DNA of 64,000 bases from Thalassotalea profundi (GTDB taxonomy: Bacteria > Pseudomonadota > Gammaproteobacteria > Enterobacterales > Alteromonadaceae). The translations under genes and the position numbers were made by a program. The stretch is taken from positions 62,001 through 126,000 of the forward strand of contig NZ_BNAH01000013.1 of assembly GCF_014653195.1 (NCBI RefSeq), written 5' to 3'. This document shows positions 26,014-34,519 of this stretch, one piece after another (the stretch's first letter is position 1; each line of letters starts with the position of its first letter). Below the pieces are notes generated by a model. The model did no database searches and was not told where the DNA came from. It saw nothing but the letters and a program-made list of their open reading frames with translations.

Positions 26014-26693
26014 TGGATAGCTGGCAATCTGATGCGCTTGCACTGTGGTTAACGGTTAAACTTGCATTATTTACGGTAATTATTTTATTACTTATTGGTT
26101 TGCCATTAGCTTGGTGGTTATCGCGTTATCATGGCCGAGGTAAGTCTGTAATTCAGGCACTTATTGCTATGCCGTTAGTGCTACCACCAACGGTATTAGG
26201 GTTTTATTTACTAATTTTTTTCTCTCCCCAATCTTGGTTTGGTAGTTTATGGGTATCGATAACCGGGCAACAGTTAGTGTTTAGCTTTAGCGGAATTTTA
26301 CTCGGCTCACTTATTTATTCTTTACCTTTTGTAGTTCAACCCCTTTATTCAGGTTTTTGTCAGTTAGGTCGCCAATATGAAAGTGTTGCTGCGAGTTTAG
26401 GTATAAATGCTACTAAGCGATTGTTATATATTGTTTTACCTATGATAAAGCCTGCTATTATTACCGCGGCTACTCTAGGTTTTGCGCATACATTAGGAGA
26501 GTTTGGTTTAGTGTTAATGATCGGTGGAAATCTGCCTGGCGAAACACAAGTAATGTCTATCGCACTTTATAATCATGTCGAAGTGCTCGACTATGATAAA
26601 GCACATATTTTAGCCCTTATTCTGTTAGTGAGCTCGTTTATTAGTTTAATTATGCTTTATAAGTTTAATCGTCCGTCAATGTTCGAGAGTTAA
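26013..26693 (+). CDS. modB: Molybdate ABC transporter permease
   Basis: The membrane subunit of the molybdate importer, 226 residues, with five to six membrane helices. Family marks include ALIAMPLVLPPTVLGFYLL at about 49-67 and the ATPase-contact loop: SVAASLGINATKRLLYIVLPMIKPAI at about 124-149 (read as EAA-like loop), then FAHTLGEFGLVLMIGGNLPGET. The start codon shares one base with the modA stop, and modC follows 1 bp after the stop, so all three subunits are translated together. Confidence 0.95.
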   Translation: MDSWQSDALALWLTVKLALFTVIILLLIGLPLAWWLSRYHGRGKSVIQALIAMPLVLPPTVLGFYLLIFFSPQSWFGSLWVSITGQQLVFSFSGILLGSLIYSLPFVVQPLYSGFCQLGRQYESVAASLGINATKRLLYIVLPMIKPAIITAATLGFAHTLGEFGLVLMIGGNLPGETQVMSIALYNHVEVLDYDKAHILALILLVSSFISLIMLYKFNRPSMFES

Positions 26694-26694
26694 T

Positions 26695-27783
26695 ATGAGC
26701 TTAACGATAAAACTTTCTCATATAATAGAAAATAAAACGCAACAAGGGTTTATGCTTGACGTTGAAGTAAGTTTACCTGTGAATAGCCATGTTGTCGGGG
26801 TTTTTGGTGAATCTGGTGCAGGTAAATCGTCGTTACTTAAGCATATTGCGGGAATAGGGCAAGCCAAACAAAAAAAAATACACTATAACAATGATGATAT
26901 CACTGCACTACTACCTGAAAATTCACCTTGTTGTTACCAGAATCAGCAGGGCTTTTTATTTCCACATTTAACGGTAAAAGAAAATTTACTGTTAATATTA
27001 ACTCATGGAAATTTTAGTTCAGCCATACCTTTTTCATTCGATGAAGTAGTTAATTGGTGTAACCTCTCTACTTTACTTGAACAAAATGTATCCACCTTGT
27101 CAGGTGGAGAAATACAGCGCATTGCGTTTGCGCGAAGCTTATTATCGGGTAAATCACTTATTTTATTAGATGAACCATTTTCAGCTTTAGATTGGCAAGC
27201 TCGAGAAAAGATGTTGCGCATGATCCCATGGTTAAATTCGCATTACGCTATTGAATTTATAATCGTTAGCCATTCATTGCGTGAGCTTAGCCTAGTCGCC
27301 AGTTATGTTGTGTTATTAAAGCAAGGAAAAGTGTTAAAGCAAGGCCTTAGTAACGAAATTATCACACGCTTTAGCACTGAGCATGGCGGCGAAAATGGAC
27401 AGCAAGCAGTAACGGCTCTACGAGGAAAAGTGGTTGAGCGCCTTGAAAAGTACCAATTATTAAATGTTTTACTTGATGGTGAAACGGAACAAACCGTTAC
27501 GGTTCATGCGGATAAACATATGTCAGAAATAGCACCTTCAAATTCTGTGCTTTTGTCGCTGAATGCAAATAAAGTTAGCTTATCTAAAACAAAACCTAGT
27601 ATGACAAGCATTGTTAATTTGTTAGAGGTGAAGGTTGCGAAAATTGAACGTTTTTCCAGTCATGCGTTAATTACATTGACTTTAAATGAACAGTTAATTT
27701 TGGCTGAAATATCACTAATGTCGTTAGATAAATTGACATTAGCGGTTGATGAACAGGTTTACGCGCAATTTAAGGTTTTATAA
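26695..27783 (+). CDS. modC: Molybdate ABC transporter ATPase
   Basis: The ATPase of the molybdate importer, 362 residues. Walker A FGESGAGKSSLLKHI at about 38-52, Q-loop CCYQNQQGFLFPHLTVKENL, signature LSGGEIQRIAFARSL at about 137-151, Walker B SLILLDEPFSALD at about 157-169 and H-loop IIVSHS. Residues about 230-362 form the C-terminal Mop/TOBE regulatory region, which binds molybdate in relatives. It is the last gene of the moa-mod run and converges with the RNase HI gene, with 24 bp between the two stops. Confidence 0.95.
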   Translation: MSLTIKLSHIIENKTQQGFMLDVEVSLPVNSHVVGVFGESGAGKSSLLKHIAGIGQAKQKKIHYNNDDITALLPENSPCCYQNQQGFLFPHLTVKENLLLILTHGNFSSAIPFSFDEVVNWCNLSTLLEQNVSTLSGGEIQRIAFARSLLSGKSLILLDEPFSALDWQAREKMLRMIPWLNSHYAIEFIIVSHSLRELSLVASYVVLLKQGKVLKQGLSNEIITRFSTEHGGENGQQAVTALRGKVVERLEKYQLLNVLLDGETEQTVTVHADKHMSEIAPSNSVLLSLNANKVSLSKTKPSMTSIVNLLEVKVAKIERFSSHALITLTLNEQLILAEISLMSLDKLTLAVDEQVYAQFKVL

Positions 27784-27807
27784 TTGCTTATTAGACAATC
27801 AACTCAT

Positions 27808-28575
27808 TTAGCCTGACTCCATCGCAAGTATTGTTTTAATATCAAGGGTTTCTGTAAAGCGTACTAACTCCACTTCTTTCTGCATACGCGCATATACCGC
27901 CATACGGTCTGATAATTCATTGCCTTCATTGTTGGCATGGCCTTTAACATGACTAATTGTTATCTTATTTTTTAATTCTTGATATAGGGCAAAACATGCT
28001 TGTACTAATTCTGGGTTTTTAATTGCCTCACCGTTAGCTTTTTTCCAACCTTTATTTTTCCAACCGGCTGCCCACTTGGTGATACTATCGATTGAATATT
28101 TTGAATCTGATAAAACTTGCACACTTTCATGGGTTGATAAATATTGCTTTGCCAACTTAAACGCAGCAAGCATACCATTTAGCTCTGCGGTGTTATTTGT
28201 ACCATTTTCATTATATAAACCGTACCACAATTCAGTCAGTTTTTGATGTTGGTAAACAGCAACACCTGTACCTGACTTTCCTGGGTTGGGTGAACAAGCA
28301 CCGTCACAATAAATTTGAATGTCGGCTTTAATAGCAGGAGATAAACTAGTACTTGCTGTAGCTCGACTTGTGGTTGATGAACTGTTATTGCTCTTTGAAC
28401 GGTTCATTAACGCTTTAGTGTAACTCTCTTTAAATGCTGCTTCAGCCTCTTTTTTAGAAGGAAAACCCATAAATTGTGCGTCAGAGCGACCAGCTGTTAG
28501 GGCTTGTACTGTCCCCCAATTATCGAAAATACCTGTTTCTTTACCTTTCCAGATTACATAGTATTTTTTAGCCAT
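27808..28575 (-). CDS. Ribonuclease HI with N-terminal hybrid-binding (viroplasmin-like) domain
   Basis: A 255-residue RNase H that degrades RNA in RNA-DNA hybrids. Residues about 3-50 (YYVIWKGKETGIFDNW, GFPSKKEAEAAF) form the viroplasmin/hybrid-binding domain known from eukaryotic RNase H1. A serine-rich linker (60-80) leads to the catalytic domain with the four acidic residues D91 (YCDGACSPNPG), E131 (NTAELNGML), D157 (LSDSKYS) and D223 (NELSDRMA). All four are present, so the enzyme should be active. It lacks the usual E. coli rnhA length (155) and context (dnaQ). It is 16 bp after lgt, probably cotranscribed. Confidence 0.9.
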   Translation of the reverse strand: MAKKYYVIWKGKETGIFDNWGTVQALTAGRSDAQFMGFPSKKEAEAAFKESYTKALMNRSKSNNSSSTTSRATASTSLSPAIKADIQIYCDGACSPNPGKSGTGVAVYQHQKLTELWYGLYNENGTNNTAELNGMLAAFKLAKQYLSTHESVQVLSDSKYSIDSITKWAAGWKNKGWKKANGEAIKNPELVQACFALYQELKNKITISHVKGHANNEGNELSDRMAVYARMQKEVELVRFTETLDIKTILAMESG

Positions 28576-28591
28576 CTTTTAATCCTTTACT

Positions 28592-29377
28592 TTATTTACT
28601 GCTAGTACGTTTTAACGATGAGAATACTAAAAATAAACCAATGATAAAAAATGGAATACTCAGCATTTGACCGGTATTTAATGACACGTCTATTGAATAA
28701 GCGGCTTGTTGTTGCTTAAAGAACTCTACAATAAATCGAGCAGTAAACGTCATTATTAAGAATAAACCTAATAGCATACCGCGATGAGCTTTTGCTGAAG
28801 TTGAACGATAAATTAACGTAAGGGTTATAAATATGCAAAGGTAGGCGAAGGCTTCATATAACTGCGCAGGGTGGCGCGGTAAATTATCAATACGTTGAAA
28901 CACTATCGCCCAAGGAGCATCGCTTACTTTGCCAATGATTTCTGAATTAACAAAATTAGCACTTCGCACAAAAATGCCAAATAAAGCGGTAGCAACCGCT
29001 AAGCGGTCAAGCAACCATAAAAAATCTTGATCATTACGCTTACAGTAGAAATAAACGGCTATAATAACACCTAAACCACCGCCATGACTGGCTAATCCAC
29101 CTTCCCAAATAGCAAGGATTTTCATAGGATTGGAAAGGTAGTAACTCGGATCATAAAAAAGACAATGGCCTAAACGCGCACCAACAATAATGCCTATAAC
29201 AGCATACATAAGTAAATTATCAAGGGCTTCAACCGGTTGTTTCTCTTGTATGAAAATCCACTTCATAAATTGTAAACCAGCAAATATAGCGCAGGCGAAA
29301 AGGGCTCCATACCATTGAATAGTCAGTGGGCCAATTGCAATGAGTGTAGGGTCAATATTCCAAATAAAATGGTTCAA
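28592..29377 (-). CDS. lgt: Prolipoprotein diacylglyceryl transferase (Bacteroidetes-like variant)
   Basis: Lgt moves diacylglycerol from phosphatidylglycerol to the lipobox cysteine of prelipoproteins in the inner membrane. The 261-residue protein has seven hydrophobic segments and key elements LGHCLFYDP, WEGGLASHGGGLGV at about 91-104, the arginine/asparagine signature in the form VRSANFVNSEIIGK at about 136-149, RHPAQLYEAF at about 168-177 and IVEFFKQ. The usual gammaproteobacterial signature is GRLGNFINGELWGR; the NSEI form and the adjacent DAPWAIVFQRIDNLPRHPAQ resemble Bacteroidetes proteins as I know them. The gene is not next to thyA, as it normally is in this group, so it may be a second copy. 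Confidence 0.88.
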   Translation of the reverse strand: MNHFIWNIDPTLIAIGPLTIQWYGALFACAIFAGLQFMKWIFIQEKQPVEALDNLLMYAVIGIIVGARLGHCLFYDPSYYLSNPMKILAIWEGGLASHGGGLGVIIAVYFYCKRNDQDFLWLLDRLAVATALFGIFVRSANFVNSEIIGKVSDAPWAIVFQRIDNLPRHPAQLYEAFAYLCIFITLTLIYRSTSAKAHRGMLLGLFLIMTFTARFIVEFFKQQQAAYSIDVSLNTGQMLSIPFFIIGLFLVFSSLKRTSSK

Positions 29378-29466
29378 CAGACAGCCTTATAGCAAGTAAT
29401 AATTATTGATGCGTAATATAACAAGACTCCAATGTATTTGCAGTGGATAAAATAAACAAAAACAAT

Positions 29467-30387
29467 TTATTTCAATGAAAGATCAATATGCCCTAGTTGT
29501 TGATTGAAAAATTCTTGTAGAAAATTGAGCAACAACCTTAACTTTTTATTACTAGAAGTACCGGGAGGGTAAACACCGTAAACATTGATATCGCTGAGAC
29601 TGTAGTCGCTTAAGGCAACCTCTAAGGTCCCCGCTTTTATTTTTGGCCAAGCATCATATTGGGGTATTCGACCAATGCCATGTCCTGCTTCAACAAAGGC
29701 CGTACGGGCAGCGGCATTATTTGTAGTAATAGAGCCTTTTGTGGCAACCGAAAAAGTTCGGCTGCCTTGTTTAAGTGTTACTATTCCTGATGTTAACTTG
29801 TATATAACCCATTGATGTTCGCTTAATTCTGATGGTGATTTGGGATAGCCATATTGTTGGAAGTATGCAGGAGAACCACATAAGCAAGTAGGTAATGTGG
29901 CTAATTTAGCTGCTTGTAATCCTGAATCTGCTAATGGTGCGCCGCGAATAGCTAGGTCTATCCCTTCCTTCATAATATTAACAACTTCATCAGTTAGCAT
30001 GACATCTAATGTTATTTTAGGATAAAGCTTTTTAAACTCGTTAAGTGCAGGAACAACCATCTGCAGTCCAACATTAACAGGGCAGGTTATTTTTAGTAAG
30101 CCTTCTGGATCATTTTTAATACTCTCTATTTCTTGATTGGCAGCATTAGCTTGCTCATAAATAGTTTTACAGTGAAGGTAATATGACTCTCCGGCCTCAG
30201 TAAGATTGATTGAACGCGTGGTTCTATTAAGTAATTTAACTTTAAGCTGTTCTTCCAATTTTTTAAGGTGGTAGCTTACTACTGCGCGTGAAAGACCAAT
30301 ATGTCGTGCAGCAGCACTTAAACTGCCTTGCTCCACAACTTGAGCAAAAACAACCATACTTTTGAGCTGTTCAAAAGAAATATTCAT
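29467..30387 (-). CDS. LysR-family transcriptional regulator
   Basis: A 306-residue LysR regulator of the AaeR/DmlR type. HTH at about residues 4-62 (FEQLKSMVVFAQVVEQGSLS, AARHIGLSRAVVSYHLKKLE). The effector domain starts at about 88. The ATG at 30387 (MNISFEQ) is preferred over one at 30396. It is divergent from the DJ-1/YqhD/MDR gene group starting at 30525, the usual arrangement for a LysR protein controlling its neighbours; about 135 bp separate the starts. Those enzymes deal with reactive aldehydes, so an aldehyde-responsive role is a fair inference without direct evidence. Confidence 0.88.
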   Translation of the reverse strand: MNISFEQLKSMVVFAQVVEQGSLSAAARHIGLSRAVVSYHLKKLEEQLKVKLLNRTTRSINLTEAGESYYLHCKTIYEQANAANQEIESIKNDPEGLLKITCPVNVGLQMVVPALNEFKKLYPKITLDVMLTDEVVNIMKEGIDLAIRGAPLADSGLQAAKLATLPTCLCGSPAYFQQYGYPKSPSELSEHQWVIYKLTSGIVTLKQGSRTFSVATKGSITTNNAAARTAFVEAGHGIGRIPQYDAWPKIKAGTLEVALSDYSLSDINVYGVYPPGTSSNKKLRLLLNFLQEFFNQQLGHIDLSLK

Positions 30388-30524
30388 AGGGCACATATAT
30401 AAAATGATTAGTATGAGCTTTATTGTATCAATAATTTGACTAATGTAGTTGAATTTATCTGCATTGTTAACATATCAGGCTAGACATATACTTGTCATAC
30501 AGCTCAACCAATTGAAGTAAAGTT

Positions 30525-31217
30525 ATGACACAGAAGATATTAATGGTACTCACATCACATGATCAGTTAGGAGATTCAGGTGAAAAAACCGGTTTTTGGA
30601 TTGAAGAGTTTGCCGCCCCTTATTATATTTTTGTTGATGCAGGCGTTGAAGTAACGTTAGCGTCACCTAAAGGGGGACAAGCGCCTATTGATCCTAAAAG
30701 TGAGTTGGAAGATTTTCAAACGTTAGCCACTAAACGTTTCAATAATGATAAAGAAACAAAAGCAAAAGTGTCATCTACCCTTAAACTCTCAGATATAAAT
30801 AGTGATGATTTTGATGGTGTTTTTTATCCTGGAGGGCATGGTCCGTTATGGGATTTAACTGAAAATCAGCACTCTATCACTTTAATTGCCAAAGTTTTAG
30901 CCAATAAAAAACCGGTAGCGACAGTTTGCCATTCCAGCACAGTATTACTCAATGTAAAAGATAGTTTAGGTGATTATATTATTAAAGGTAAAGCCGTGAC
31001 AGGTTTTAGTAATAGTGAAGAAGAAGCTGTTCAGTTAACTGATATTGTGCCTTTTTTACTTGAAAATGAATTAATTAAGCGGGGTGGTGATTATCAAAAG
31101 GCCGCTGATTGGCATCCATTTGCAATACAAGATGGTTTAATTATTTCTGGTCAAAATCCAGCAAGTTCAGCAATAGCTGCTGAGAAATTACTGACATATA
31201 TTAATAAATTAAGGTAA
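30525..31217 (+). CDS. DJ-1/PfpI-family glyoxalase III or chaperone (Hsp31-like)
   Basis: A 230-residue cytoplasmic protein of the class I glutamine-amidotransferase-like superfamily. It has the nucleophile elbow ATVCHSST with cysteine at about residue 146, followed by VLLNVKDSLGDYIIKGKAVTG split in the same order as in Hsp31/YajL-type proteins, and the N-terminal acidic site EKTGFWIEEFAAPYYIF at about 20-36. Such proteins convert methylglyoxal to lactate without glutathione, or protect proteins from glycation. It heads a probable operon with the YqhD-type reductase 7 bp downstream and an MDR oxidoreductase, which supports a carbonyl-detoxification role. Confidence 0.88.
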   Translation: MTQKILMVLTSHDQLGDSGEKTGFWIEEFAAPYYIFVDAGVEVTLASPKGGQAPIDPKSELEDFQTLATKRFNNDKETKAKVSSTLKLSDINSDDFDGVFYPGGHGPLWDLTENQHSITLIAKVLANKKPVATVCHSSTVLLNVKDSLGDYIIKGKAVTGFSNSEEEAVQLTDIVPFLLENELIKRGGDYQKAADWHPFAIQDGLIISGQNPASSAIAAEKLLTYINKLR

Positions 31218-31224
31218 ATAACAC

Positions 31225-32382
31225 ATGCTAAATTTTAGTTTTCAAAACCCAACGACAATACACTTTGGCGATCAACAAATTAAAAAGGTGACTAAAGAAA
31301 TCCCATCAACAGCCAAAGTATTGGTCATTTATGGTGGCGGCTCTATTAAAAGTAATGGGGTATATGAGCAAGTAAAAGATGCGTTGAACAACCATACATG
31401 GTTTGAATTTTCAGGTATTGAGCCAAATCCTACATACGACACCTTGATGAAAGCGCAAGATATTATTAAAAAAGAAAATATCAATTATCTATTAGCCGTT
31501 GGTGGAGGTTCTGTCGTTGATGGTGCTAAATTTATTGCGGCCGCTGCACTATATGAAGGAACTGATCCTTGGGATATTTTGTTAAAACAGCAACCAGTAA
31601 AACAAGCGCTTCCGCTTGGCGCTATATTAACGTTACCTGCTACGGGCTCTGAAAGTAATGGTAATTCAGTGGTGACACGAGACGGCGATAAACTTGCTTT
31701 TTCAAGCCCAAAGGTGCGTCCAGTTTTTGCTGTCTTAGATCCTAGTGTTACGCTTTCTCTATCAGATAGACAAATAAGTAATGGAGTAGTTGATGCTTTT
31801 GTTCATATTATGGAGCAATATTTAAATTATAGCGTCAATGGTAAAGTGCAAGATCGTTTTTCGGAAGGTCTATTATTAACACTTATCGAAGAAGGTCCTA
31901 AAGCGTTAGCTGAAGGCTCAAAATCGGATCTAGATATTCGTGCGAATATTATGTGGTCAGCTACTATGGCGTTAAATGGCTTAATTGGTGCTGGTGTACC
32001 GCAAGACTGGTCAACACATATGATAGGACACGAATTAACGGGCGCTTACGGGATTGATCATGCACGCACGTTATCAATCGTTTTGCCCTCAGTTATGAAA
32101 GTTTGTCGCGAAAATAAACGTGAAAAATTATTACAATATGCAGAGCGAGTTTGGAATATAACTGAAGGTGAAGAAGAAACTCGAATTGATCAAGCAATAA
32201 AATTAACGGAGCAATTTTTTACGTCTATGCAAGTGCCAACACGTTTATCGCATGTCGAGCTTGATGAAAGCCATATTGAAGGTTTAATCAGTAAGTTAGA
32301 GCAACATGGTATGACAGCACTAGGTGAACATGGTGATGTTAATTTAGAAATTAGCAGAAAAATTTTAATGCAGGCACTGTAA
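31225..32382 (+). CDS. yqhD: Iron-containing alcohol dehydrogenase, YqhD-type aldehyde reductase
   Basis: A 385-residue NADPH-dependent aldehyde reductase. Nucleotide-binding segment LLAVGGGSVVDGAKFIA at about 91-107, substrate loop LPATGSESNGNSVVTRD at about 137-153, and the metal ligands in VDAFVHIMEQYLNY (aspartate and first histidine), MIGHELTGAYGIDHARTLSI (two histidines). Length and motifs fit E. coli YqhD/BDH enzymes that reduce lipid-peroxidation aldehydes and glycolaldehyde. It lies 7 bp after the DJ-1 gene and 28 bp before the MDR oxidoreductase, all facing the LysR gene. Confidence 0.88.
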   Translation: MLNFSFQNPTTIHFGDQQIKKVTKEIPSTAKVLVIYGGGSIKSNGVYEQVKDALNNHTWFEFSGIEPNPTYDTLMKAQDIIKKENINYLLAVGGGSVVDGAKFIAAAALYEGTDPWDILLKQQPVKQALPLGAILTLPATGSESNGNSVVTRDGDKLAFSSPKVRPVFAVLDPSVTLSLSDRQISNGVVDAFVHIMEQYLNYSVNGKVQDRFSEGLLLTLIEEGPKALAEGSKSDLDIRANIMWSATMALNGLIGAGVPQDWSTHMIGHELTGAYGIDHARTLSIVLPSVMKVCRENKREKLLQYAERVWNITEGEEETRIDQAIKLTEQFFTSMQVPTRLSHVELDESHIEGLISKLEQHGMTALGEHGDVNLEISRKILMQAL

Positions 32383-32410
32383 TTAATGTTGATTAAATTT
32401 AGGAATCAAA

Positions 32411-33451
32411 ATGACACAATCAAGTAACTCAAATCGCCAAGTATTATTGGCATCGCGTCCATTTGGTGCTCCTGTTCAGAGCAATTTTTCATTAATATAT
32501 AGTGAAAAGCCGTCACCAAAAGTAGGAGAACTTTTATTACGAACAGTCTACCTTTCCCTTGACCCGTACATGCGGGGGCGTATGAATGACGCAAAATCTT
32601 ATGCTGACCCTGTGGAACTAGGTGATGTTATGGTTGGCGGTGCTGTTTGTCGTGTTGAAGAATCTCTTAATGATGATTATCGCAAAGGAGACTGGGTCGT
32701 TGCATATACTGGTTGGCAAGATTACGCTATTTCGAATGGCGAAAACTTACTTAAGTTACCTGAGAATATGCCAAAACCATCAAAGGCTTTAGGTGTTTTA
32801 GGTATGCCGGGGTTAACTGCTTATATGGGCTTACTTGATATTGGCCAACCTAAAGCTGGCGAAACAATCGTAGTGGCTGCTGCAACTGGAGCTGTTGGTA
32901 GTTTAGTTGGCCAAATTGCAAAAATTAAAGGCTGTAACGTTATAGGCATTGCGGGAGGGCAAGAAAAGTGTGCTTACGCAGTGGATGTATTAGGCTTTGA
33001 TTATTGTTTAGATCATTACGCTGACGATTTTTCTATGCAATTAGCATCAACGGCTACATCAGGTATTGATGTTTATTTCGAAAATGTAGGAGGTAAAGTT
33101 TTTGATGCAGTTATGCCTTTACTTAATAGTTGTGCGCGTATTCCATTATGTGGTTTGATATCACAATATAATGCGACTGAACTACCGGAAGGCCCTGATC
33201 GTCTAGCATCATTAATGGGCATGTTATTAATTAAACGAGCCAAAATGCAGGGGTTTATTGTGTTTGATGATTACGGTCATTGTTATGGTGAATTTAGCTC
33301 GCAAATGTCTCAATGGCTTAATGAAGGCAAAATTAAAGATAAGGAGCATATCGTTGAGGGGATAGAAAATGCTGTCGACGGTTTTATCGGCTTACTCGAA
33401 GGGAAAAATTTCGGTAAAGTGATTGTTCGTGTTGGTCCTGATACACTTTAA
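32411..33451 (+). CDS. NADP-dependent MDR oxidoreductase (CurA/leukotriene-B4 reductase type)
   Basis: A 346-residue medium-chain dehydrogenase/reductase without the structural or catalytic zinc cysteines. N-terminal signature LSLDPYMRGRMND at about 49-61, tyrosine of LTAYMGLLDIGQPKAG at about 134, the Rossmann motif AATGAVGSLVGQIAKIKG at about 157-174 and FENVGGKVFDAVM. These features mark the zinc-free double-bond reductase family (CurA, PTGR1), which reduces alpha,beta-unsaturated carbonyls. Third gene of the LysR-controlled group, so it probably shares the carbonyl-detoxification role. Confidence 0.88.
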   Translation: MTQSSNSNRQVLLASRPFGAPVQSNFSLIYSEKPSPKVGELLLRTVYLSLDPYMRGRMNDAKSYADPVELGDVMVGGAVCRVEESLNDDYRKGDWVVAYTGWQDYAISNGENLLKLPENMPKPSKALGVLGMPGLTAYMGLLDIGQPKAGETIVVAAATGAVGSLVGQIAKIKGCNVIGIAGGQEKCAYAVDVLGFDYCLDHYADDFSMQLASTATSGIDVYFENVGGKVFDAVMPLLNSCARIPLCGLISQYNATELPEGPDRLASLMGMLLIKRAKMQGFIVFDDYGHCYGEFSSQMSQWLNEGKIKDKEHIVEGIENAVDGFIGLLEGKNFGKVIVRVGPDTL

Positions 33452-33471
33452 TTTAGTGACTGGTTACTACA

Positions 33472-33496
33472 GCGATCTATTGTTAAAATAGGTCGC
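33472..33496. terminator. Hairpin after the MDR oxidoreductase gene
   Basis: GCGATCTATT (33472-33481) pairs with AATAGGTCGC (33487-33496) with one G-U pair and a 5-nt loop, 20 bp after the stop. No T run follows on either strand, so it is a possible factor-dependent or bidirectional terminator. Confidence 0.4.
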
Positions 33497-33626
33497 AATT
33501 CTCTGTATTTATTTCTTGATAACTTTCTTTGCATTCACTTAATTTAAAAATTAAGTGTTTAGGTAACACAATTAAGCCATCATCTAATTTTTCACCCTTA
33601 TGATTTAATATCAATGATCTAGCCAT
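33483..33626 (-). CDS. Possible small protein (47 residues), function unknown
   Basis: An ATG at 33626 opens a 47-codon frame ending at a TAA at 33483. The peptide (starting MARSLILNHKGEKLDDGLIV, ending TENCDLF) is soluble, amphipathic and has balanced amino-acid use unlike random AT-rich frames. A TATAAT box lies 19-24 nt upstream on the same strand (33645-33650). Against it: no clear ribosome-binding site and a very short leader. The 3' end overlaps the hairpin after the MDR gene. I know of no family. It would fill a gap that otherwise holds nothing. Confidence 0.35.
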   Translation of the reverse strand: MARSLILNHKGEKLDDGLIVLPKHLIFKLSECKESYQEINTENCDLF

Positions 33627-33702
33627 ATAATATTTGATGAATAAATTATATACTAACTCCATAATTTAATGATTGGCTGTATATAACTTTTTAAGGAAAT
33701 CA

Positions 33703-34377
33703 ATGATATCAAAGTTACCTCGATGGGTAGAGTATGGGGCATTTATACTAGCATTGGTGGCTGGAATAGTTAACTCAATCGGCTTACTGGGTTTTCAACA
33801 TCAATCAATCTCACATTTATCAGGTATTGCTACTTTACTGGGTACCGGTATGCTCAATTCAACCTTTATTGATGCCCTTCATTTATTGATTATTCTATTC
33901 AGCTTTTTAATTGGATCTGCTATTTCAGGTTATTTTTTACGTAGTGAAGCCTTAAAGTTAGGACGTAATTATAGCGCGCTACTTTACTTAGAGGCTGCTT
34001 TGTTAGTCACTGCTATTTACTTTCTTACTCAAGACTCTTTAAACGGGCATTATTTAGCGTCGGCTGCGTGTGGCTTACAAAATGCCCTAGCAACCACTTA
34101 TAGTGGGGCTATTATACGTACAACTCATGTAACCGGCGTTTTTACTGATTTAGGTATTATGATTGGGGCAAAGTTTAGAGGAGAAACCTTTGATCAACGT
34201 AAAGCTATATTATTGCTGCTGATTATCATCGGTTTTATTGTAGGTGGCACCTGCGGAGCATATTTATTTAGCCTTTATCATATTTATGCTTTATTTGTAC
34301 CAGCAGCAATTTGTTTACTTCTAGCCACGTCTTATGCAGTTTATAATGCTAAAGTGAGTGCTTTTAAGCATAGATAG
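33703..34377 (+). CDS. YoaK-family (DUF1275) membrane protein
   Basis: A 224-residue inner-membrane protein with six or seven hydrophobic segments. The ATG at 33703 with AAGGA 7 nt before it is preferred; a TTG at 33673 would add ten residues. The pattern AGIVNSIGLLGF (about 20-31), HQSISHLSGIATLLGT, then CGLQNALATTYSGAIIRTTHVTGVFTDLG split over about 127-157 is the DUF1275/YoaK fingerprint (NALxxxxxGxxxRTTHxTG). The function of this family is unknown; some members are described as transporters. It stands alone between the MDR group and modF. Confidence 0.85.
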   Translation: MISKLPRWVEYGAFILALVAGIVNSIGLLGFQHQSISHLSGIATLLGTGMLNSTFIDALHLLIILFSFLIGSAISGYFLRSEALKLGRNYSALLYLEAALLVTAIYFLTQDSLNGHYLASAACGLQNALATTYSGAIIRTTHVTGVFTDLGIMIGAKFRGETFDQRKAILLLLIIIGFIVGGTCGAYLFSLYHIYALFVPAAICLLLATSYAVYNAKVSAFKHR

Positions 34378-34519
34378 TTGAATATAAAACTCTTTAATAA
34401 AAATGTTTGTTTTAATTTTGCAGAACATATTTTAATGAATGAAAATATAATGCGGTTGTTTTAGTGATATTATTTTTTTCATAAGATGATTTAGCGCTAA
34501 CCCCTTATGGTTTATTTTA

